From positions 1 to 5,004 of the forward strand of contig DCIL01000010.1 of the NCBI GenBank assembly GCA_002315875.1: DNA of 5,004 nt. The letters run 5' to 3'. Below the pieces are notes generated by a model. It made no database searches. It saw nothing but the letters and a program-made list of their open reading frames with translations, and was not told the DNA's origin. Each line of letters starts with the position of its first letter. Position 1 is the stretch's first letter. Of the stretch, positions 1 to 5,004 are shown one piece after another. The stretch is from Verrucomicrobia bacterium UBA1727. GTDB taxonomy: Bacteria; Verrucomicrobiota; Kiritimatiellia; RFP12; UBA1067. The position numbers and the translations under genes are program-made.

Positions 1-51
1 AAGTGGCAAACTCGGGTTATAGCATTTTCGGGCTGAAGGCACAAACTAACT

Positions 52-1173
52 TCACGGATTTGATATGGTTGATGTGCCGCGGAGGAAAGGCGTCTTCCGG
101 CCGTGCCAGATGAAGGTGCCGTCGACCGGACTACGGATGATGCCCTGCACGGCGCCGTTTTGTCCAAACTGGAGATCGACCTCGATGAGCTCGCCGGACG
201 GATGCGGCATGGACGCCTTAAGCGATTTCAGCGGTCCGGGGTTCGGCGCGATCCGCACGCGGGAAAAACCCCGTCCATCGGGACGTATCCCCGCAATTGA
301 AGCGCGCAGATGGTAGATCGGATGCGAGCCCCACGCATGGCAATCGCTGCGCACCTGCTCGAGATCCGGATCCTCGACCGTTGTGCAGAGTCCGCAATCC
401 AAATACTTACGCCAAAGCGACAGGCGTTCGAGAATCAAATCGCCGCGGCCGAATCTGGCAAAGGTCTCGAAAAGATAGTGCAGCGAATACACCGTGACAC
501 GTGCAAGCTCGGTGCCGTCCGTCAGGTGCGCGAACGCTGTCGCGGCCGCATCGGGACCGAGCACGTCGCCCAAAATCGCAAAGCACTGCGTATGCTCCGA
601 GTAGATCGTGTGCCGCACATCGTCCGCCATCAGTCCTCGTTCGGCATCCCAGAAGCGTCGCACGACCGTCTCACCCAGTTTCTTCGCTCGGCCACGCCAA
701 TAGTCCGCCAGTTCCGGTTCACCAACGGCATCGGCCAACTCGGCAACGGAACGCATGGCATGGACGTAATAGAGGTTCACGAGCGCACCAGGACCGTCTC
801 CCCGTCCGACCGGCATCGGATCCCTCCCCCATTCCCGCACCCAGTCAATGAACGGCGAGCCGAGCGTATCCTCCAAAAGTCCCTCGGCGTTCTCCTGCCT
901 TTTCATCGCCAGTAACGTGTTCATCGCGCCGGGGAAACGGGCCTTCAGCCATTCGTCGTTGCGGTGCCAGCGAACGTAATCGCCGTACATCATCAGGTAG
1001 TTGAGCGACATCACCTGCGACTCCTGGAAGTTACGCGTCGGCCAGTTGTTAGGCACCAGACCGTCGTCACGACGTCCGAGGTCGTAGATTTCCATCGCTC
1101 GGCGGATCATGCGATCGTCGGCCGACAACGCCGTAAGCGTCAGCAGCTGCACACGCGTATCGGCCGGATACAT
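52..1173 (-). CDS. GH78-like alpha-L-rhamnosidase, C-terminal part (catalytic (alpha/alpha)6 barrel and C-terminal beta domain), downstream of an in-frame TAG
   Basis: This 373-residue frame continues the glycosidase frame that ends at 1177 and is in register with it: the order is TAG (1177-1179), CAG (1174-1176), then this ATG (1171-1173). It carries most of the six-hairpin barrel of the bacterial alpha-L-rhamnosidase fold. Residue D4 (in YPADTR) corresponds to the last acidic residue of the GH78 motif D-C-P-x-x-E-x6-D. E267 (in TTVED) sits where the family's general base is expected, just before RSDCHAWGSHP (285-295), a signature region of this subgroup. Residues from about 300 to 373 form the usual C-terminal beta domain (IAPNPGPL, then a GELIEVDL strand). 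The gene ends with TGA at 52-54. Alone, this piece lacks a signal peptide and half of the active site, so it is unlikely to be an independent enzyme. The ATG is a possible reinitiation site, but more likely it is simply an internal methionine. Family assignment is from motif recognition; the substrate is not established. Confidence 0.8.
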   Translation of the reverse strand: MYPADTRVQLLTLTALSADDRMIRRAMEIYDLGRRDDGLVPNNWPTRNFQESQVMSLNYLMMYGDYVRWHRNDEWLKARFPGAMNTLLAMKRQENAEGLLEDTLGSPFIDWVREWGRDPMPVGRGDGPGALVNLYYVHAMRSVAELADAVGEPELADYWRGRAKKLGETVVRRFWDAERGLMADDVRHTIYSEHTQCFAILGDVLGPDAAATAFAHLTDGTELARVTVYSLHYLFETFARFGRGDLILERLSLWRKYLDCGLCTTVEDPDLEQVRSDCHAWGSHPIYHLRASIAGIRPDGRGFSRVRIAPNPGPLKSLKASMPHPSGELIEVDLQFGQNGAVQGIIRSPVDGTFIWHGRKTPFLRGTSTISNP

Positions 1174-1176
1174 CTG

Positions 1177-1179
1177 CTA
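1177..1179 (-). other. In-frame amber (TAG) codon interrupting the rhamnosidase-like gene
   Basis: On the minus strand the codons read GAC TGT CCG TTC TAC GAG TAG CAG ATG TAT CCG (D C P F Y E stop Q M Y P). Relatives of this GH78 subgroup commonly have DCPYYEQ followed by xxYxGDTR, so the stop occupies a position where glutamine (CAG) is usual, one C-to-T transition away. The D+0, E+5 and D+12 spacing of the catalytic acids is kept only if the TAG is counted as one residue. The stop itself is seen directly; the consensus is from memory of the family. Confidence 0.85.
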
Positions 1180-2439
1180 CTCGTAGAACGGACAGTCCAT
1201 CAGCATCTCATGATTACAACACTGCATCGCCCGCAGACAGATTCGTTGGATCGCCTCGAACGACGCATCTGGAGAGGCAACGAAGGCCGACTGCAACTCG
1301 CACGGATAGCGCGACTCAAGAATATCCAGCGATTCGATCGTCAGCGGCTCGTCTCCCGTCTCGATCTCCAGGACGATCCAACGTCCGCACCGCCACCACG
1401 GCGTTGTAAAACGCGCGGACGAGCGTCCGTCGGATATGAACGTGTCGTACATGTCGTAGTGAGGGTTGATCGTTTTCCCGACACACGTGTCACGACGACC
1501 CTTCTTGCCTTCCGCATCAACCAGCGCCTCGGCCGCATGCAGGACAATTCTTGACCCCTTGCCGCCAGACACCCGGATTTCAGGATAGTAGCAGAAATAG
1601 TTCTGAAGGTCCCAGCAGGCGGTGAGCTTAGTGCCGGCCGCAACCGTCACCGACTTGCCCTCCATAAGCGGCGAGAGCAGGTCGATTGGTCCCGACTTGA
1701 ACGCGCCCGGCGTCTGCCGTCGCTCGATCTGGTCGGGAATCTCGCTCGGATAGAGCATCCATCCTGGACGTCGCAGCCCCCAGTCGAAACGCTGCGGTGT
1801 GATTTTTATCGGCTGTGCGACGAGAGCGGCGACCTTCCATTCCGCAGGACGCTCGTCCTCAAAGCCGACACCGACCGACGTCGCGCGGCCGCCCATCGCC
1901 CCGTGACCAACAAACTTAGAACCGACGCTCGTGCCGGAGAGTCGTCCGACCTGCCAGGCCGCCTTACCGGTAGTTAGCTTTGCGTCATAACCATCTGACG
2001 CCTTTAGGACAAACCCGCCGCGATACGACATCTGGGTGATAGGCGCGGACGTGCCAAGGCGCAACACGACCGCCTCGAACGCGTGTCGCCCGGAGGCAAC
2101 CTCAACCTTGTACGTCTGGTACTGCCAGTTCTCCGTCCACCCACGGTTCGGTCCGCGCGTGACGAAACGTCCATCGAGGAACAGGACAAAACGCTCATCC
2201 GCCGACACGTCGATCTCGAACGGTGTGCCGTCCGAATCAAACTCACGGCGAAAGCGCACGAACGCAGGCGAATCCGTCACGTCCGGATGCCAGATCCATG
2301 CCGCTTCGTCAACGGGCTGGCAGACGACCTGATTGAGTCGTCCCCGTTCGTAACGAGGTGTGCGGAAAATCCGCGTGACCGCTGCTACATCCGCAGCAGC
2401 CGCCTGCCATCCGCACAGCAGCGCTCCAACCAGCACCAT
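1177..2439 (-). CDS. GH78-like alpha-L-rhamnosidase, N-terminal part (secretion signal, beta-sandwich domains, start of catalytic barrel), ending at an in-frame TAG
   Basis: Numbered from the ATG at 2437-2439, this piece has 420 residues. Residues 1-16 are hydrophobic and end in an AAAA stretch that looks like a signal peptidase site, so the product is probably exported. Residues from about 48 (WIWHPDV) to 152 resemble the N-terminal beta-sandwich of rhamnosidases. Residues 276-290 (WDLQNYFCYYPEIRV) and 345-359 (TTPWWRCGRWIVLEI) belong to the next beta domain. The catalytic barrel starts near 391 and stops at MDCPFYE (414-420). D415 and E420 match the first two acidic residues of the GH78 active-site motif. 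Translation then meets TAG, and the sequence continues in the same frame. Joined to the downstream half, the protein would have about 795 residues, normal for the family. The start is uncertain. The open frame extends upstream into miaA, with an ATG at 2536-2538 that would overlap miaA by 74 bp. The chosen ATG has no Shine-Dalgarno sequence and a signal peptide without N-terminal positive charge. Confidence 0.75.
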   Translation of the reverse strand: MVLVGALLCGWQAAAADVAAVTRIFRTPRYERGRLNQVVCQPVDEAAWIWHPDVTDSPAFVRFRREFDSDGTPFEIDVSADERFVLFLDGRFVTRGPNRGWTENWQYQTYKVEVASGRHAFEAVVLRLGTSAPITQMSYRGGFVLKASDGYDAKLTTGKAAWQVGRLSGTSVGSKFVGHGAMGGRATSVGVGFEDERPAEWKVAALVAQPIKITPQRFDWGLRRPGWMLYPSEIPDQIERRQTPGAFKSGPIDLLSPLMEGKSVTVAAGTKLTACWDLQNYFCYYPEIRVSGGKGSRIVLHAAEALVDAEGKKGRRDTCVGKTINPHYDMYDTFISDGRSSARFTTPWWRCGRWIVLEIETGDEPLTIESLDILESRYPCELQSAFVASPDASFEAIQRICLRAMQCCNHEMLMDCPFYE

Positions 2440-2464
2440 AAAACAAGTCAGGCCTATTTTATGG

Positions 2465-3148
2465 TTAAAGAAATTCGACTTGCCAGGGACCTCGTTCGCG
2501 CCAGCAGCGGCGCACGGCTTCAACTGTAGGTTCGACATAAATCGGCGTGGACTGGTGACGGAACCAGGTATCCTGTCGCTTGGCAAGCTGACAGGTGCGG
2601 ATGCGGATGCGCTCGCGGTCATCGCCTTCGCGATAACCGATCGCGAGCGCGGCGGTTTTCGACCAGACCGGATACTCCTCGTGCAGCCGCCGCTTCTCGT
2701 CCTCAAGCCCCATCATGAACATGTCATCGAGACGCGCGGCAATCCGTTCGCGCACGACTTCGCGTTCGATGCCGATCACCGGATACTCCGGCGGCGGCAT
2801 CTCCCAACGGCGGTCGAGTCCGCGAAGCAGAGCGGAGAAGTAAAGCCCCGTACCGCCGACAATGACAATCGGCACATCTTCGGGAACTGTGCGCGCCCAA
2901 TCTGCCGCGGCCCTGAGCCACTTGCCGCTCGAAAATTCCTCGGCAGGAGTTACGACGTCCACACCGCCCATGTGAAACTCGGCTCGCTCCTCGACGGACG
3001 GCTTGGCGGTGCCGATGTCCATGCCGCGGTAGACGAGCATCGAATCGGCGGAAAGAATCCACGCGCCCATTTCGCGCGCCAGCACCGCCGCAATCGCGCT
3101 CTTGCCGCTGGCGGTCGGTCCTGCAAGCAGATAGGCGGCGCGCGTCAT
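2465..3148 (-). CDS. miaA: tRNA dimethylallyltransferase MiaA, compact form
   Basis: The product transfers a dimethylallyl group from DMAPP to N6 of A37 in tRNAs that read codons starting with U, and it acts in the cytoplasm. The 227 residues show the P-loop GPTASGKS (10-17), SADSMLVYRGMDIGTAKP (33-50) with the catalytic aspartate D35, VGGTGLYFSALLRGL (107-121), an AIGYRE segment (179-184) and the C-terminal AKRQDTWFR signature (199-207). Typical MiaA proteins have about 300 residues. Here the chain runs from GLDRR (120-124) through a short proline-rich link to the helix with IEREVVRERIAARLDDM (137-153). The usual segment with the DPxxA, HPND and RALE motifs, which forms the insertion domain gripping the anticodon arm, is absent. 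The ATG at 3146-3148 is chosen because it starts just before the P-loop, follows dprA by 4 bp and has a GGAGG upstream. A longer frame from 3232 would add 28 residues inside dprA and is unlikely. Confidence 0.92.
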   Translation of the reverse strand: MTRAAYLLAGPTASGKSAIAAVLAREMGAWILSADSMLVYRGMDIGTAKPSVEERAEFHMGGVDVVTPAEEFSSGKWLRAAADWARTVPEDVPIVIVGGTGLYFSALLRGLDRRWEMPPPEYPVIGIEREVVRERIAARLDDMFMMGLEDEKRRLHEEYPVWSKTAALAIGYREGDDRERIRIRTCQLAKRQDTWFRHQSTPIYVEPTVEAVRRCWRERGPWQVEFL

Positions 3149-3152
3149 CCTG

Positions 3153-4247
3153 TCAGCGCCTCCCCCGCGCGGGAGCGACACGATTACCAGGAAGAAAGCG
3201 TATGAAGCCCTTGATGCGAAGCTCCATAACAATGGAATTTACCTTCGCGGAAGGAAGATGGGTCTTGGCAATGAGCTGATCGATGGACACGCCCTCGTCC
3301 TCGACATGAAGCATGATCATCGATTCCTCGACGGAATAGGGCGGCAGTTCCGGATCTCGCGCGGGCGCCGCCTCCTTCTCTTCTTCCGCCGCACTCGCAA
3401 GCTGAGATTTAGGCAGAAGCTCGGACATCGCCTCCATCACATCGTCCGCATTCCGAACGAGAATCGCTCCGTCGCGAATAAGCTGCAGACAACCGGCGCT
3501 CATCCGATTGTCCACCCGCGCCGGCACCGCCATCACCGTGCGCCCGAGATCGGCCGCGATGCCGGTCGTGATGAGCGTACCTGACTTAAGCGGCGCCTCG
3601 ACGGCGATGACTCCGCTCGCAAGGCCGGCGACCACATGATTGCGAATCGGAAAGGTCTCACGGTCGGCAGAGCGTCCAAACGGAAACTGACTCACCACCG
3701 CACCACCGCTCTTGACGATCCGCCGCGCGAGCTCACGATTCTCTTCGGGATAGAACTTGTCGAGTCCGGAGCCGATCACTCCGACCGTAATGCCTTTGGC
3801 CTCCAGCGCTCCGGTATGCGCGGCGGCGTCAATGCCGAGGGCGAGTCCGGAAACGATGCACCGGCCGGATTTCGCCAGGTCATAGGCAAGAGTATTGGCA
3901 ACGCCGATGCCGTAGGTCGTGGCGCGGCGAGTGCCGATGATGCCGATGGCACTGCGATTCAGCGCCTTGGCATCACCGCGCACATACAAGGCGAGGGGAC
4001 GTCCCGGAGCGCTCTTGAGTCGCGAGGGATAATCCTCATCGGCGGGAGTGATGATCTGGACATTGAATCTCTTTGCCGTCTCGTACTCGGCCTCCCAATC
4101 AACTTCTCCGCCGGCGCGCGCGACTTTCTTAGGATACTTCTCCCAGGCGGCAACGACCGAACCGGCCTCCGCGGCCAATGCTTCAACAGTTGCATAACCG
4201 ACGTGATCGGTCAGGTTAAAGGCCACGTATGCTTGACTCTCGGTCAT
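3153..4247 (-). CDS. dprA: DNA-processing protein DprA (Smf family)
   Basis: DprA binds incoming single-stranded DNA during natural transformation and loads RecA; in organisms not known to be competent its role is less clear. The 364-residue protein has the full family layout. Residues 1-60 are a helical SAM-like region. The Rossmann-like core carries IGTRRA (104-109), SGLALGIDAAAH (133-144), GSGLDKFYPEEN (159-170), FPIRNHVVAGLASG (199-212), SGTLITT (222-228) and AGCLQLIRDGA (261-271). An acidic, alanine-rich linker (about 285-302) leads to a C-terminal winged-helix domain (about 305-360). The last residues are basic (RGRR). The ATG at 4245-4247 is the only sensible start. No Shine-Dalgarno sequence precedes it (AGTATATCAAAATCA), so the gene may have a very short leader or be read through from the upstream TPR gene. 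It ends with TGA 4 bp before miaA. The start region overlaps the promoter of the divergent tRNA-Glu gene. Confidence 0.96.
   Translation of the reverse strand: MTESQAYVAFNLTDHVGYATVEALAAEAGSVVAAWEKYPKKVARAGGEVDWEAEYETAKRFNVQIITPADEDYPSRLKSAPGRPLALYVRGDAKALNRSAIGIIGTRRATTYGIGVANTLAYDLAKSGRCIVSGLALGIDAAAHTGALEAKGITVGVIGSGLDKFYPEENRELARRIVKSGGAVVSQFPFGRSADRETFPIRNHVVAGLASGVIAVEAPLKSGTLITTGIAADLGRTVMAVPARVDNRMSAGCLQLIRDGAILVRNADDVMEAMSELLPKSQLASAAEEEKEAAPARDPELPPYSVEESMIMLHVEDEGVSIDQLIAKTHLPSAKVNSIVMELRIKGFIRFLPGNRVAPARGRR
3159..3163 (-). promoter_or_regulatory. Shine-Dalgarno sequence of miaA
   Basis: The minus strand reads GGGGGAGG just inside the 3' end of dprA, and its GGAGG core is 10 nt before the ATG at 3148. 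This supports that ATG over the upstream in-frame one at 3232. It also suggests that miaA translation is coupled to termination of dprA, whose TGA is at 3153-3155. It is the only clear Shine-Dalgarno sequence in the window. Confidence 0.6.
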
Positions 4248-4262
4248 TGATTTTGATATACT
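4233..4262 (+). promoter_or_regulatory. Sigma70-type promoter of the tRNA-Glu gene
   Basis: TTGACT (4233-4238) and TATACT (4257-4262) each differ from the consensus hexamers by one base and are 18 bp apart. The start of transcription would be near 4269, giving a leader of about 5 nt before the tRNA. The bases after the -10 box (ACGCGCG, 4263-4269) are GC-rich, as in discriminators of stringently controlled stable-RNA promoters. The -35 box is made of dprA codons 4-5 read on the opposite strand, and the dprA ATG lies in the spacer. Sequence match only; no experimental evidence. Confidence 0.65.
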
Positions 4263-4273
4263 ACGCGCGTTTC

Positions 4274-4348
4274 GGCCCCATCGTCTATCGGTTAGGACAC
4301 GAGCTTTTCATGCTTGGTAGAGGAGTTCGACTCTCCTTGGGGCTGCCA
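4274..4348 (+). tRNA. tRNA-Glu (anticodon UUC)
   Basis: A complete cloverleaf of 75 nt can be folded by hand. The acceptor stem pairs GGCCCCA (4274-4280) with TGGGGCT (4338-4344), including one terminal G-U. The D stem pairs GTCT with GGAC, and the D loop ATCGGTTA contains the invariant GG. The anticodon stem pairs CGAGC (4300-4304) with GCTTG (4312-4316) around loop TTTTCAT, so the anticodon TTC (4307-4309) reads GAA/GAG. The variable loop is GTAG. The T stem pairs AGGAG with CTCCT around TTCGACT. Discriminator G (4345) and an encoded CCA (4346-4348) follow. It lies antisense to the minus-strand gene cluster, between the TPR gene (12 bp away) and dprA (26 bp away). No hairpin-plus-T-run terminator is visible before the TPR gene is reached. 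Confidence 0.96.
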
Positions 4349-4360
4349 ATTTCCCCCGCC

Positions 4361-5004
4361 TCAGCTTTTCAATGCCTGACTTACTGCGAGCATGCGCTCC
4401 GACAGGTCCTTGAAGCCAACATCGCTCGAGTAGACGTCCTTGTAGTACTGGTACGCCTTCTGCAGATCGCCTGATTCCTCGGCACAGAGTCCCAACTGAT
4501 ATACGACATTCTTCTTGAGATCGTCCATCGTCGGCAGCGCATCGCGCGCGGTCTCAAGCTGCATGACGCCCATGTCGGTCTGCCCCTGGCTTAGGAAGCA
4601 CATCGCCAGATAGTAAAGCGCCCAAAGACGATCCTTCGGCGACTTCTGCGCAAGCTGGAGATGCGTGAGCGCATCATCGTAATAGCCGTAGGTGAAGTAC
4701 TGCTTGCCGAGCTCGAATCTGAGATGCAGATCGTTCGGATAACGCTCGACGCGCTGGGCGAGGTCATCGAAGACGAACTGGTTCTTCTCCGCTTCCATCT
4801 GCTCGGCCTGCTCCTCGTCACCGGCCTGACGCAACGCTTCGATCTGCTGCTCGTAATACTGCACGGTTGTCTGGGACAGCATGCGGTCGAGTTCGGGATC
4901 CATCGTGCCAGAAGCGGAAATCGCCTCGTTGAGAGTCTCGATCGCCTCGTAGAAACGCTTGCTCTGGATATAGATACGCGCGAGCGCGCGACGGGCGTTC
5001 ATGT
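4361..5004 (-). CDS. TPR-repeat protein, C-terminal part (runs off the right edge)
   Basis: The visible 213 residues are mostly paired amphipathic helices of tetratricopeptide type. Numbering from the first visible methionine (5000-5002), helices are seen at about 3-34 (RRALARIYIQSKRFYEAIET), 92-123 (LHLRFELGKQYFTYGYYDDALTH), 127-158 (LWALYYLAMCFLSQGQTDMG) and 166-199 (VVYQLGLCAEESGDLQKAYQYYKDV). Each carries the small and aromatic residues at the usual TPR positions. Between the first and second repeats is a charged, Glu- and Gln-rich stretch (about 47-80) that may be a coiled coil. The reading frame is open to the window edge and opens in mid-repeat, so the first visible ATG is probably internal and the gene starts outside. 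It ends with TGA at 4361-4363. TPR arrays mediate protein-protein contacts. No catalytic or membrane segment is visible and no specific function can be assigned. It is the most upstream gene seen of the minus-strand cluster. Confidence 0.82.
   Translation of the reverse strand, partial: MNARRALARIYIQSKRFYEAIETLNEAISASGTMDPELDRMLSQTTVQYYEQQIEALRQAGDEEQAEQMEAEKNQFVFDDLAQRVERYPNDLHLRFELGKQYFTYGYYDDALTHLQLAQKSPKDRLWALYYLAMCFLSQGQTDMGVMQLETARDALPTMDDLKKNVVYQLGLCAEESGDLQKAYQYYKDVYSSDVGFKDLSERMLAVSQALKS

Noticed and set aside
1..51. Search for a terminator after the rhamnosidase TGA
   Set aside because: No stem-loop followed by a T-run is visible on the minus strand in the 51 bases available; the transcript may end outside the window.
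310..915. Plus-strand open frame of 201 codons opposite the rhamnosidase C-terminal half
   Set aside because: Antisense shadow with no domain or motif and no ribosome binding site; the opposite strand carries the conserved catalytic barrel.
1171..1173. Two-subunit rhamnosidase made by termination at TAG and reinitiation at the ATG 3 nt downstream
   Set aside because: The spacing would permit reinitiation, but the split falls between catalytic residues of one loop and relatives are single chains; a mutation, error or read-through is simpler.
2360..3205. Long plus-strand open frame of 281 codons opposite miaA
   Set aside because: It mirrors miaA and the rhamnosidase start, has an Arg/His/Pro-rich composition typical of antisense frames in GC-rich DNA, and shows no recognisable motif. 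The minus strand has clear family signatures here.
3149..3232. 28-residue N-terminal extension of MiaA from the in-frame ATG at 3232
   Set aside because: It would overlap the dprA winged-helix region by 80 bp. MiaA proteins start just before the P-loop, and a good Shine-Dalgarno sequence points to the ATG at 3148.
3826..3849. DprA motif SGLALGID with Leu where many homologues have Arg or Lys
   Set aside because: To my knowledge Leu at this position also occurs in other Smf/DprA proteins, so it is not evidence of an altered protein.
3636..4250. Plus-strand open frame of 204 codons opposite dprA
   Set aside because: Complementary to the DprA Rossmann core, whose motifs explain the sequence; the plus frame has no recognisable domain.
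4229..4474. Plus-strand open frame of 81 codons across 4274-4348
   Set aside because: It reads through the tRNA-Glu gene and the antisense of the TPR gene; the cloverleaf accounts for the sequence.

Overview
This is a GC-rich, densely coding bacterial segment. All protein genes lie on the minus strand and are tightly spaced, and one tRNA gene lies on the plus strand. The gene set (a TPR protein, DprA, a compact MiaA and a secreted alpha-L-rhamnosidase-like enzyme) suggests an uncultured, carbohydrate-degrading bacterium. My best guess is the Verrucomicrobiota/Kiritimatiellae/Lentisphaerae area, from the style of the glycosidase and the general look of the proteins. This is a low-confidence inference, because nothing in the window is taxonomically decisive.

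Layout in the minus-strand direction of transcription (right to left). A TPR-repeat protein enters from the right edge, truncated at its N-terminus, and ends at 4361. The 113-bp gap to the next gene is almost filled by a plus-strand tRNA-Glu(UUC) gene (4274-4348) with encoded CCA. Its apparent promoter reaches into the first codons of dprA. dprA (4247-3153) is complete. It is followed after 4 bp by miaA (3148-2465), which looks translationally coupled and is unusually short because the segment between the P-loop core and the C-terminal helices is missing. Just after miaA comes a secreted GH78-type alpha-L-rhamnosidase-like gene (about 2439-52). An in-frame TAG at 1177-1179 interrupts it, exactly inside the catalytic-site motif, one codon after a predicted catalytic glutamate. 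Both halves are otherwise open and well conserved.

DprA (loading of RecA onto incoming single-stranded DNA) and MiaA (tRNA A37 prenylation) are housekeeping or competence functions that share a transcript without an obvious functional link. The glycosidase would act outside the cytoplasm on rhamnose-containing glycans. No stretch of more than 300 bases lacks a gene. I found no insertion sequence, CRISPR array or convincing terminator.

The points most worth a second look are the amber codon in the active-site motif of the glycosidase, the MiaA without its insertion domain, and the tRNA gene placed head-to-head against dprA with its promoter inside dprA's start region.
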